Shown here: positions 35,249 through 43,199 of the stretch, one piece after another
Layout: each line of letters opens with the position of its first letter
How positions within the stretch are numbered: the first letter of the stretch is position 1
NCBI RefSeq assembly: GCF_003439925.1
Contig: NZ_QQRR01000001.1
Coordinates: forward strand, 992,001-1,056,000
Length of the DNA stretch: 64,000 nt
DNA from: Haloprofundus halophilus
GTDB lineage: Archaea > Halobacteriota > Halobacteria > Halobacteriales > Haloferacaceae
Direction of reading: 5' to 3'
Position numbers and translations under genes: made by a program
The notes under the pieces: model-generated
What the model saw: only the letters and a program-made list of their open reading frames with translations
Database searches by the model: none
What the model was told of the DNA's origin: nothing

Positions 35249-36295
35249 GTGCAGACAGAACACGTCCATCGACTCGGCGACGCTGCGGCGATGGACGACG
35301 TGGATACGGGGTCCGTCGAACTGGTGGTCACGTCGCCGCCGTATCCGATGATTTCGCTGTGGGACGACCTCTTCTCCGCGCGCGACCCGCGCGTCGCCGA
35401 CGCGTTGGCGGCGGGCGACGCCGACGCCGCCTTCGAGCGGATGCACGCACAGCTCGACGCGGTGTGGGACGAGATCGTCCGCGTGCTCGCTCCGGGCGGG
35501 GTCGTCTGCGTCAACGTCGGCGACGCCACGCGGTCGATAGGGGGGGCGTTCCGACAGTTTCCGAACCACTCGCGGGTGCTGTCGGCGCTCCGGGAGCGGG
35601 GACTCCGTCCCCTCCCGGACGTGCTCTGGCGGAAGCCGACGAACCGCCTGACGAAGTTCATGGGGTCGGGGACGTTACCGCCGAACGCCTACGTCACGCT
35701 CGAACACGAGTACATCCTCGTGTTCAGGAAGGGCGGTCCCCGCGAGTTCGAGGCGGGCGACGACTGCCGATACGAGAGCGCTTTCTTCTGGGAGGAGCGA
35801 AACGAGTGGTTCTCGGACCTCTGGACGCTCACCGGCACCGACCAGACGCTGGCGGCGCCCGGCGACGGCCGTAAGCGTTCGGCTGCGTTCCCCTTGGAAC
35901 TGCCGCTCCGACTGGTCCGCATGTACTCGGTGTACGGCGACACCGTGCTGGACCCCTTCCTCGGGACCGCAACGACGACGTTGGCCGCGATGCTCGCGGG
36001 GCGCAACTCGGTCGGCTACGAGCTCGACGCGACGGTGCTCGAGGCGTTCGACCGCCGGCTCGACGGACTCGCCGAGCGGTCCCGAGAGCGGACCCGAGAG
36101 CGGGTCGCCCGCCACGAATCGTTCGTCGCCGAGACGGACGCGGAGGTCGCCTATCGCGCCACCAACTACGACTTCCCGGTCGTGACGAAACAGGAACGAG
36201 ACGTTCGACTGTACACGGTCTCCAACGTCGACGTGGTCGACCGAGTCGAAGACGGGCGTCGGTACGTCGTCTCGCACGTTCCCTACGAGAGGTAA
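35249..36295 (+). CDS. zim: CTAG-type N4-cytosine DNA methyltransferase Zim
   Basis: A 348-residue amino-methyltransferase. Catalytic motif IV T-S-P-P-Y-P (Pro-Pro-Tyr at 30-32) comes first and the SAM motif I D-P-F-L-G-T-A-T-T (about 233) after it, the beta-class order typical of m4C enzymes. No restriction endonuclease is adjacent, so it is an orphan methylase. Full-length similarity (recalled) points to Zim, the conserved haloarchaeal enzyme that makes C(m4)TAG, as shown for HVO_0794 in Haloferax. The start is GTG at 35249, supported by a TATA-like ctacataac 25-33 nt upstream. Confidence 0.85.
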   Translation: MQTEHVHRLGDAAAMDDVDTGSVELVVTSPPYPMISLWDDLFSARDPRVADALAAGDADAAFERMHAQLDAVWDEIVRVLAPGGVVCVNVGDATRSIGGAFRQFPNHSRVLSALRERGLRPLPDVLWRKPTNRLTKFMGSGTLPPNAYVTLEHEYILVFRKGGPREFEAGDDCRYESAFFWEERNEWFSDLWTLTGTDQTLAAPGDGRKRSAAFPLELPLRLVRMYSVYGDTVLDPFLGTATTTLAAMLAGRNSVGYELDATVLEAFDRRLDGLAERSRERTRERVARHESFVAETDAEVAYRATNYDFPVVTKQERDVRLYTVSNVDVVDRVEDGRRYVVSHVPYER

Positions 36296-36366
36296 CCTCG
36301 GACACCGTCCGTGCTCGGACTTCGGACAACGGGTCCATTTTTGACCTCGGCGACCCGTGTGAGCGC

Positions 36367-37056
36367 ATGGAGTTCGACTCGTTCACGCTGGCGGCCAGTA
36401 CGGACGACCTGGGACCAGCGCAGGAACTGGCCGTAGTGCGAGAACACGCCGATATCGTCGAGTTCCGGTTGGACCTCGCGGGGGACCCGCTGGAGGCGCT
36501 CGACGACTACGACGGCGACCTCCCCGTACTCGTGACGAACCGCCCAGAGTGGGAGGGTGGAGAGGCGTCGGACGACGGCCGACTGGCGACGCTCGAAGCG
36601 GCGTTCGACCACGACGCCGTCGTCGCCGTCGACGTCGAACTCGCGGCGCTCGGCCCTCACGGACCGGACGTCCCGAGCGCCGTCGACCTCCGCTCGACCG
36701 CCAGAGAACGCGGCCTCACCGTCGTCACGTCCGTTCACGACTTCCGGAAGACGCCGGCGATGGACAACCTGCGGAGCCTCCTGTCGGCGGCGTGCGAGGC
36801 GGGCGACGTCGGGAAACTGGCGGTGACGGCCGCGGACCGCGCGGACAGCCTCGCGCTGCTCTCGGTGACCCACGAGGCGACGGCGGCCGGTCACCAGGTG
36901 GCGACGATGGCGATGGGCGAACCGGGCCGCCACACGCGCGCCGTCGCGCCGGTGTACGGGTCGAAAATCGGCTACGCGCCGCCGCGCGCCGAGAACGCGA
37001 CCGCTCCCGGACAGTACGACCTGCAGACGCTCGCCGAGTTGGTGCGACGGCTCTAA
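36367..37056 (+). CDS. aroD: 3-dehydroquinate dehydratase, type I
   Basis: A 229-residue class I aldolase-type dehydratase that removes water from 3-dehydroquinate in the shikimate pathway. The catalytic His is in V-T-S-V-H-D-F-R-K-T-P (about 124) and the Schiff-base Lys in G-K-L-A-V-T-A (about 151). The N-terminal E-F-R-L-D substrate motif is present. It uses the product of aroB' at 13454, although the two genes are about 22 kb apart. It starts 71 nt after zim, behind a short T-rich promoter region. Confidence 0.95.
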   Translation: MEFDSFTLAASTDDLGPAQELAVVREHADIVEFRLDLAGDPLEALDDYDGDLPVLVTNRPEWEGGEASDDGRLATLEAAFDHDAVVAVDVELAALGPHGPDVPSAVDLRSTARERGLTVVTSVHDFRKTPAMDNLRSLLSAACEAGDVGKLAVTAADRADSLALLSVTHEATAAGHQVATMAMGEPGRHTRAVAPVYGSKIGYAPPRAENATAPGQYDLQTLAELVRRL

Positions 37057-37183
37057 CCGCGTCGCCAGCGAGCGGAGGCGTCTCACTGGGCGAACCAAAT
37101 ATCAAAAAATAAGTATTTACACCCGGTCAGAAGTTCGCGTAGAACCCACTAACTTATGCCTCGTGGCTCTGGACGTTGGGGCC

Positions 37184-37627
37184 ATGACCGACACACCCCG
37201 GCGCGCGCTCGTCGCCGCCGTTCTCGGGACTGTGTTCGCCACCGTCGGCATCGCGGGCGTCGCCCACCTCTACCTCCGGCGGTGGCGTCGCGGCGTGGGT
37301 TGGTTTCTGTTCGTCGGCGGCAGCGCCGTCGCGCTCGTGTTCGCGCTGAACCCCTCGACGCTGTCGATATCGGCGGTGCTCGCGGAGCCGGTCGCGGCGC
37401 TCGCGTCGGCGAACGTCGAACCCGCGGCCGTCTACCCGCCGCTTCTGGTGCTCCTGGGTCTCAGCGTCTACGACGCCTGCCGCATCGCCGTCAAGCCGGC
37501 CGCGTCGGGTGACGCGGACGTCGCCTGTCCGGTCTGCGGCTATCCGCTCGACACCGAACTGGAGTTCTGTCACTGGTGTAGCTCGGCTATCGTGTGGTCC
37601 GAACCCGGCGCCGAGTCGGACCGCTGA
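37184..37627 (+). CDS. Membrane protein with C-terminal zinc ribbon
   Basis: A 147-residue protein with about three helices (8-100) and a C-terminal zinc ribbon C-P-V-C-G-Y-P-L-D followed by F-C-H-W-C. The overall plan, helices around R-R-W-R-R-G-V-G-W plus a zinc ribbon, is shared by a haloarchaeal family of unknown function (possibly DUF7575, from memory). The ATG at 37184 is about 27 nt after a TATA-like aacttatg. The upstream region (37088-37121) is markedly AT-rich. Confidence 0.75.
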   Translation: MTDTPRRALVAAVLGTVFATVGIAGVAHLYLRRWRRGVGWFLFVGGSAVALVFALNPSTLSISAVLAEPVAALASANVEPAAVYPPLLVLLGLSVYDACRIAVKPAASGDADVACPVCGYPLDTELEFCHWCSSAIVWSEPGAESDR

Positions 37628-37633
37628 CCGTTC

Positions 37634-38533
37634 TCAGGCTTCGAGTATCTCGTCCGTATCGATCTCGGGAACGACGAGCGTGCCGTCGAACGCCGTCACC
37701 GCTCGTCCGCCGACGCGGACCTCGTCGCCGACGCGAACCCGAACGCGACCCGGTCTGTCGACGAACTCGCCCTGCTCGAACTGCATCTCGTCGGGGAGCG
37801 TGTCGAACGCGCCGACGTGTTCGAGGTACGCCCCGCACGCGCCGCTGGCGGTCCCGGTGACGGGGTCCTCGGGGACGCCCGCGCCGGGCGCGAACATCCG
37901 CGCGTGCAGCGTCGACTCGGCGTCCAACGTATCGAAGCAGAACAGGTAGACGCCGGTCGCGTCGTGTTCGTCGGCCAGTGCGGCGACCGCGCCCATGTCG
38001 GGCGTCGCGCCGCCGACCGCGTCGAGGAAGTCGACGCCGAGGACGAGAAACGGGAGGCCGGTGGAGGCGACGGCCGCCGGGAGTTCGTCGGCGACCGCCC
38101 GAAACGACTCGACGGGGACGCCGAGCGCCTCGCTCGCGCGCTCGTAGTCGACGTCGACCGGTCGGACGGTCGGCCGTGACTGCGTCATCCAGACGACGCC
38201 GTCGTCGGTGAGTTCGATTTCGAGGTCGCCGACGTTCGTTTCGAGCGTGTGAACGCCCGCGTCGAGGACGCCCTCCTCGGAGAGATGCGCGTGCGCCGCG
38301 ACGGTCGCGTGACCGCAGAGGTCGACCTCCTGCGTCGGCGTGAAGTAGCGAACGCGTCGGTCTGCGCTCTCCGAAGGGCGGAGAAACGCCGTCTCGCTCA
38401 CCGACAGTTCGCGGGCGACCGCCTGCATCTGTTCGACCGAGAGGCCGTCGGCGTCGGGGACGACGCCGGCGGCGTTACCCGCGAGCGGTTCGGTGGTGAA
38501 CGCGTCGACCAACAGCGCGCGACGAGTGTCCAT
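37634..38533 (-). CDS. PhzF-family isomerase/epimerase-like protein
   Basis: A 299-residue member of the PhzF (diaminopimelate-epimerase fold) family. The N-terminal V-D-A-F-T-x-x-P-L-A-G-N-A-A-G-V-V, catalytic Glu in S-V-S-E-T-A-F-L, D-L-C-G-H-A-T and the C-terminal D-P-V-T-G-T-A-S-G-A-C motif are all present. Substrates of most PhzF relatives are unknown, and no phenazine genes are nearby. The ATG at 38533 lies 25-37 nt from a TATA-like tactttct on the minus strand. Confidence 0.9.
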   Translation of the reverse strand: MDTRRALLVDAFTTEPLAGNAAGVVPDADGLSVEQMQAVARELSVSETAFLRPSESADRRVRYFTPTQEVDLCGHATVAAHAHLSEEGVLDAGVHTLETNVGDLEIELTDDGVVWMTQSRPTVRPVDVDYERASEALGVPVESFRAVADELPAAVASTGLPFLVLGVDFLDAVGGATPDMGAVAALADEHDATGVYLFCFDTLDAESTLHARMFAPGAGVPEDPVTGTASGACGAYLEHVGAFDTLPDEMQFEQGEFVDRPGRVRVRVGDEVRVGGRAVTAFDGTLVVPEIDTDEILEA

Positions 38534-38728
38534 GCGCCCACCACCGGCCGGGGGACAAAGAAAGTACCAGTCGGCGAGTGTCGGTGCTGACGGCGACGCA
38601 CCGACGGTCCCGCGAGGACGAGTAGACGGCCCAGCGCGGCCTCGGGGTCGTCCGTCGGGAACTCGCGCGGAGAAACGCGCCAAAATAGTATCCTGCGGTG
38701 TTACCTCAGCCGTCTCCGCCGCGACGGG

Positions 38729-40105
38729 TTACGCCGCCGTATCGGTCGACTCGTTCGTGCTCGTCTCCGTGGTAGTCGGTTCGGACGTGGTGGTCGTGGT
38801 TTCAGTCGTCTCGGTCGGCGTCGACGTGGTAGTCGTCGTTTCCGTCGGCGTCGACGTCGCGGTCGTGGTTTCGGTCGGTGTCGACGTGGTCGTCGTTTCG
38901 GTCGGTGTCGACGTGGTGGTCGTCGTTTCGGTTGGTGTCGACGTGGTCGTCGTCGGTTCGGACGTGGACGTCGCGGTTTCGGTCGTCTCCGTCGGCGTCG
39001 ACGTCGCGGTCGACGTTGACGGCGAACCGCACGCTTCGACGCTCTCGGTTATCGCCGAGGTCTCCTCGTCCTCGACGGGCACCGACTCGCCAGTGTCGCT
39101 GCGGACCGCCTCGGTGACCACGTAGTACTGGTCACCTGCCGACCCGCCCAAGTCGAGGTCGATGGTGGTCGACTCGCCGGGACCGAGTTCGACGTTACCG
39201 CTCGTCCCCGCCTCTTGGACGGTGTAGCTGTACGTCACCGCGAACTCGTTGGGGTTCGAGACGGTGAGTTGACCGCACTGGTTCGAACTGTCCTGAATCG
39301 ACTGCACCGACGGCGACGTGGAGGTCGTCGTCTCGGTCACTACGGGCGAACTCGTCTCGGTCGGCGTCGAAGTCGTGGTGTCGGTCGGCGTCGACGTCTC
39401 GGTCGTCTCCGACGGAGCACAGGCCTGGACGCTCTCGGTTATCGCCGAGGTCTCCTCGTCCTCGACGGGCACCGACTCGCCGGTGTCGCTGCGCACTGCC
39501 TCGGTGACCACGTAGTACTGGCCCTCGGCGACACCCAGGTCGAGGTCGATGGTGGTCGACTCGCCGGGACCGAGTTCGACGTTACCGCTCGTCCCCGTCT
39601 CTTGAACGGTGTAGCTGTACGTCACTGCGAACTCGTTGGGGTTCGAGACGGTGAGCACACCGCACTGGTCCGAACTGTCCTGTATCGGCTGGACCGCCGG
39701 CTGTTCGGTCGTCGTCTCGTCGGCGTCGTCGGCGTCGTTCGAACCGCCGGCGTCAGCGGAGTCGTCGGTACCGCCGTCGCCGCCGGCGTCGTTCGAACCG
39801 CCGGCGTCGTCCGTTTCAGTGTCGTCAGAACTACCGGCGCTGCTGTCGTTCGTAGCGGTCGTCGGGGACTCCGTCGTCGCGTTCGTCGCATTCGTCGTCG
39901 TCGCGTTCGTCGCGTTCGGCGTCGTCGCGTTCGTCTCGTTGGTGACTACCTCGGTGCCGGCGTCGCTGCTCGAATCGTTGACCGGGGAGAGCGACCCGGC
40001 GTCGAACTGCGACGCGAAACCGGAGCCGATGGCTATCGCGCCCAGGGCGACGACGAGGAGCACCACCAGTGGTACGTACTGTCGTTTGGAACCAGGGTCG
40101 GGCAT
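38729..40105 (-). CDS. Surface protein with two duplicated domains and Thr-rich stalk
   Basis: A 458-residue membrane-anchored extracellular protein with no recognised family. In order: a signal-anchor helix (about 11-31); an Asn/Thr/Ser/Asp-rich segment with many N-x-S/T sequons (N-A-T repeats); domain 1 (about 140-225); a Thr/Ser linker; domain 2 (about 270-355), nearly identical to domain 1; and about 95 residues of S-T-P-T-E-T-T-T repeats ending without a membrane or PGF-CTERM anchor. Each domain has two Cys (N/D-Q-C-G and E/Q-A-C), suggesting a disulphide. Heavy N- and O-glycosylation is likely. A TATA-like cataacaaagg is 25-34 nt upstream. Confidence 0.8.
   Translation of the reverse strand: MPDPGSKRQYVPLVVLLVVALGAIAIGSGFASQFDAGSLSPVNDSSSDAGTEVVTNETNATTPNATNATTTNATNATTESPTTATNDSSAGSSDDTETDDAGGSNDAGGDGGTDDSADAGGSNDADDADETTTEQPAVQPIQDSSDQCGVLTVSNPNEFAVTYSYTVQETGTSGNVELGPGESTTIDLDLGVAEGQYYVVTEAVRSDTGESVPVEDEETSAITESVQACAPSETTETSTPTDTTTSTPTETSSPVVTETTTSTSPSVQSIQDSSNQCGQLTVSNPNEFAVTYSYTVQEAGTSGNVELGPGESTTIDLDLGGSAGDQYYVVTEAVRSDTGESVPVEDEETSAITESVEACGSPSTSTATSTPTETTETATSTSEPTTTTSTPTETTTTTSTPTETTTTSTPTETTTATSTPTETTTTTSTPTETTETTTTTSEPTTTETSTNESTDTAA
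38790..39015 (-). repeat. Low-complexity Thr-rich coding repeats
   Basis: Imperfect 18-24-nt units (core gtcggtgtcgacgtggt on the plus strand) encode S-T-P-T-E-T-T-T variants in the C-terminal stalk of the surface protein. They have the look of a length-variable coding minisatellite. Confidence 0.65.
39038..39690 (-). repeat. Intragenic duplication of a ~265-bp domain unit
   Basis: Two copies, about 39038-39303 and 39428-39690, differ at only a few positions by eye. They encode the two tandem domains of the surface protein. The near-identity at DNA level points to a recent duplication or to gene conversion. Confidence 0.75.
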
Positions 40106-40283
40106 TGCCTGCGGCAAGAACTAGTACCCCCTTTGTTATGGGCAGCCGTTCGATTGTTTCGGCCGTATGGGTCGGCATACTGTTCTGATAAGCCGACCGT
40201 ACGACCGCCGGACCGAACCGCGATTGCGCGCAGTTCGAATCGCGCCGAACGCTTTTACTCGAAGCGGCCGTAGTGTGAACGAA

Positions 40284-40322
40284 ATGACGAGAACAGCGAC
40301 GCGCGGAGATGACAATCGATGA
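40284..40322 (+). other. Possible 12-codon leader ORF before GST gene
   Basis: ATG at 40284 reads 12 codons (M-T-R-T-A-T-R-G-D-D-N-R) and stops at a TGA that overlaps the GST start in an ATGA arrangement. The nearest TATA-like element (cttttact, about 40251-40258) is 26-33 nt upstream of this ATG but about 65 nt from the GST start. It may simply be 5' leader. Confidence 0.3.
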
Positions 40323-41299
40323 ATATGCTCGTCGACGGCGAGTGGACCACCGACGCCTACGAGTCGACCAACGACGAGGGGGAGTTCGACCGACAGGAGA
40401 CGTCGTTTCGGGACCGAATCCGAGACGACGAGGACGCGACGTATCCCGTCGAGGCGGGTCGGTACCATCTCTACATCTGCCGGGCCTGCCCGTGGGCGCA
40501 CCGAGCGGCGATGACGCGTTCGCTTCTGGGACTCGAACACGCCATCTCGCTCTCGCTGACCGAACCCGTCCGCATCGACGACGGTTGGGAGTTCTCCGAA
40601 CAGTTTCCCGACCCGCTGTACAACGAACCGTATCTGCGAGACGTCTACGTCCGCGCGGACGACGAGTACACCGGCCGCGTGACGGTGCCCGTTCTCTGGG
40701 ACCAGAAGGAAGAAACCATCGTCAACAACGAGTCCGAGGAGATAATGCGGATGCTCGACACGGAGTTCGGCCGTCTCGCCGAGCGCAACGTCGACCTCTA
40801 CCCCGAAGGGTACCGAGACGAAGTCGACCGGCTCATCGACGACATCTACGAACCAATCAACAACGGCGTCTACCGCGCCGGGTTCGCCGACACGCAGGAC
40901 GCGTACGACAGCGCCGTCGACGACCTGTTCGACGCCCTCGACCACTACGAGAGCGTTCTCGACGACCAGCGGTATCTCGCCGGCGACGTGCTCACCGAAG
41001 CGGATCTGGCGATGTTCGCCACGCTGGTCCGCTTCGACCACGTCTACCACACCCACTTCAAGTGTAACCGTCGAGCGATTCACGAGTATCCGAACCTCTG
41101 GAACTACACGAAGGAACTGTACCAGCTGCCCGGAATCGCGGACACGGTGAACCTTGAACACATCACCGAACACTACTACCGGAGCCACGGCGACGTGAAC
41201 CCCAAGCGATTGGTCCCCACCGGGCCGGACATCGACTTCTCGGAACCGCACGACCGGGACCGTCTCGCGGGGGGACCACCGGACGCCCTGTTCAAGTAG
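40319..41299 (+). CDS. Xi-class glutathione S-transferase / thiol-hydroquinone reductase
   Basis: A 326-residue protein of the ECM4/YqjG family, which removes thiol adducts from hydroquinones. The catalytic Cys is C57 in C-P-W-A-H-R. The N-domain V-P-V-L-W-D-Q-K and the C-terminal helical domain with L-F-A/D-A-L-D-x-Y-E and A-D-L-A-M-F-A-T-L-V-R-F-D are typical. Haloarchaea use gamma-glutamylcysteine rather than glutathione, so the thiol substrate here is probably different. The ATG at 40319 is used; ATG at 40325 is also possible. Confidence 0.9.
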   Translation: MNMLVDGEWTTDAYESTNDEGEFDRQETSFRDRIRDDEDATYPVEAGRYHLYICRACPWAHRAAMTRSLLGLEHAISLSLTEPVRIDDGWEFSEQFPDPLYNEPYLRDVYVRADDEYTGRVTVPVLWDQKEETIVNNESEEIMRMLDTEFGRLAERNVDLYPEGYRDEVDRLIDDIYEPINNGVYRAGFADTQDAYDSAVDDLFDALDHYESVLDDQRYLAGDVLTEADLAMFATLVRFDHVYHTHFKCNRRAIHEYPNLWNYTKELYQLPGIADTVNLEHITEHYYRSHGDVNPKRLVPTGPDIDFSEPHDRDRLAGGPPDALFK

Positions 41300-41400
41300 C
41301 TTCTTCGCACAATCATTTTTCGGAGACGTTCTCTCGAACGCAACGTTCGCCGAAACCTTTCGAGGCTTCGTGCTGAGTTCTCACAGGGAGAACACACGTG

Positions 41401-42303
41401 ATGAACAACCGACGAGAGACGATAGACGAAGCGAAGCGCGTCGCCCGTACGCTGTTCGACGAGGAACTGACCGAGTCGTCCGGCGGCGATTCGAACGCGG
41501 AGTCGGAGCCGTTCGACGTCGAACGGTTCCTCCGAACGCTCGCAGGGCAGGACACAGAACAGAGTCGCGAGCGACGGACGGGGAAACAACTGGTCGCGGG
41601 TTCGCTCGTCGCCCTCGGCGTGCTCCGTCGACTGGCCAGAGACGAACGAGTAGAGCGGTTGCTGGCGGAGACGAGCGTCACGGAACGGGAAACCGAAGCG
41701 GAACCGACGCCCGAGGAGTCGTCCGAGTCGCGGTCGGTCGTCGGGACGCTCCTGCGACTGCTCGCGTTCGCGGTGGTCGTCGCCGTCGTCGCCTACGCCG
41801 TGCGAAAACGCCGTGCAGGGGGCGACTCCGAACCCGACGCGACCGAACGCGACATCACGGAGACGAACGTCGCCGAGGAGGACGTGATGGGAGCGAGCGC
41901 CGCCGAGGAAGCGGACGTCGACGAGATGGTCGACGCCGTCGAGGACGACGAGGGCGACATCTCGCCCGAACCCGGCGAGACGGTCGTCGAAGACGACGTC
42001 GTCGAGGCGGCGACGAACGAGGACGAAAGCGAGGGCGAGGACGAAATCGGAGACGACGACGAAAGCGAGGGCGAGGACGAAAGCGAGGGCGAGGACGAAA
42101 TCGGAGACGACGACGAAAGCGAAGACGAAGGTGAGCACGGCGACCAGACCGCCGGTGAGGCTGCACTGGAGACGGAAGAGTCGGACGACGAGACCGAGAC
42201 CGAGGGCGAGGAGAGCGACTCCGAGTCAGATTCGGGCGGTACCGAGGGCGAGTCGCCGCTCGAAGGAGACGGGGAAGCGACGAACGAGTCGCCCAACCAG
42301 TGA
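41401..42303 (+). CDS. Acidic single-helix membrane protein with D/E/S/G repeats
   Basis: A 300-residue protein of unknown function. A hydrophilic N-terminal half, which contains one weak hydrophobic stretch (about 63-76), precedes a clear membrane helix (L-L-R-L-L-A-F-A-V-V-V-A-V-V-A-Y-A). About 160 residues of extremely acidic tail follow. The tail contains repeated E-S-E-G-E-D-E-I-G-D-D-D units. The helix is followed by R-K-R-R, so the acidic part is probably cytoplasmic. The ATG at 41401 directly follows a GTG at 41398. No partner genes are evident. Confidence 0.68.
   Translation: MNNRRETIDEAKRVARTLFDEELTESSGGDSNAESEPFDVERFLRTLAGQDTEQSRERRTGKQLVAGSLVALGVLRRLARDERVERLLAETSVTERETEAEPTPEESSESRSVVGTLLRLLAFAVVVAVVAYAVRKRRAGGDSEPDATERDITETNVAEEDVMGASAAEEADVDEMVDAVEDDEGDISPEPGETVVEDDVVEAATNEDESEGEDEIGDDDESEGEDESEGEDEIGDDDESEDEGEHGDQTAGEAALETEESDDETETEGEESDSESDSGGTEGESPLEGDGEATNESPNQ
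42022..42129 (+). repeat. Acidic coding repeats (gacgaaagcgagggcgag units)
   Basis: 18-bp and longer units (gacgaaagcgagggcgag, then gacgaaatcggagacgac) recur four to five times in frame. They encode the D-E-S-E-G-E / D-E-I-G-D-D stretches of the acidic membrane protein. Confidence 0.6.
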
Positions 42304-42418
42304 GCGCGTCGGCGACGCGTCCTCACACGGCCACGAAGCGCCGCTTCGGCTCGTTTCCTCCGGACGATTCGGTTTTCGGGAGTGAAGTGCGTCGGCGAGC
42401 GACGCCGTCCGCGTAGCT

Positions 42419-43165
42419 CTACGGCTGTGTCGTGCCGTCTCGAATCGCTCGCTCGGCGTCGGCCAGCGCCGCGTCGGCGTCGAACTCGTCGACGATTCGT
42501 TCGAGTTCCTCGCGGGGTCGCTCCCGTAGCTCGCGGGCGTGTCGGGTGACGTTCGGCACCGCGCGGACGATGTTGTCGACGACGGGGATAGCCGCGGCCT
42601 GCGCCGACCGCGACATGGGGTTGAGGTCGACGACGATTTCGATTTTCCCCATCGCCGCCAGCGCCTCCGCTCTGTCGCCGTCTTCGAGGGGGACCAAGAC
42701 GACGTCGGCGTCGCCGATGCCGTCGGCGTCGACTTTCGCGCGTTCGTGTGAGAGTCCGGGGATGCGGCCGTCGGCAGTCAGTCCCTTCACGTCGGTCGCA
42801 CCGTGGTCGCGCAGGTGGTCGGCGATGGCGGTCATCCGCTCGTCGGTGCGGTTGAACAGGTTCACTTCGAGGTCCGCGCCGACGACGTCGGCGAGTTCGA
42901 CCAGTTCGCCCGGGCAGAGCGCGGCGACGTTGCCGTTTATCGACAGCACCGGGTGGTCGGCCAGAAGTAACTGCGCGGCGGCCGCGCGCTCGGCGGCGTC
43001 GGCGCTCTCCGTCGTTCGCTCGCCGAGGAGGTAATCGAACGCCTCGCCGCGTCCCTGGGCGATGAGCCCCTGCCTGCTGGTGATGCCCTCGTCGACACCC
43101 TCCTCGATGCGGTGTCGCGTCAGCAACGACTCGTATCGGGGGTGGTCCTCGGGAATCTCGGTCAT
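42419..43165 (-). CDS. 4-phosphopantoate--beta-alanine ligase (phosphopantothenate synthetase)
   Basis: A 248-residue archaeal enzyme (formerly DUF137) that joins 4-phosphopantoate and beta-alanine using ATP. It replaces bacterial pantothenate synthetase and pantothenate kinase together with pantoate kinase. Family blocks are H-P-R-Y-E-S-L near the start, N-G-N-V-A-A-L-C-P, L-F-N-R-T-D-E-R, K-I-E-I-V-V-D-L-N-P-M-S-R-S-A and V-V-D-N-I-V-R-A. It lies 34 nt downstream of the pantoate kinase gene in the same direction, so the pair is probably an operon. Confidence 0.94.
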   Translation of the reverse strand: MTEIPEDHPRYESLLTRHRIEEGVDEGITSRQGLIAQGRGEAFDYLLGERTTESADAAERAAAAQLLLADHPVLSINGNVAALCPGELVELADVVGADLEVNLFNRTDERMTAIADHLRDHGATDVKGLTADGRIPGLSHERAKVDADGIGDADVVLVPLEDGDRAEALAAMGKIEIVVDLNPMSRSAQAAAIPVVDNIVRAVPNVTRHARELRERPREELERIVDEFDADAALADAERAIRDGTTQP

Positions 43166-43199
43166 ACCCGCGATTGACGGGGGAGGGTAAAAACCGGTG

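Noticed and set aside
35249-36295. Zim as part of a restriction-modification operon
   Set aside because: Neighbours are trkH and aroD; no nuclease gene is adjacent. The EVE-HNH gene is 14 kb away and is expected to read other modifications.
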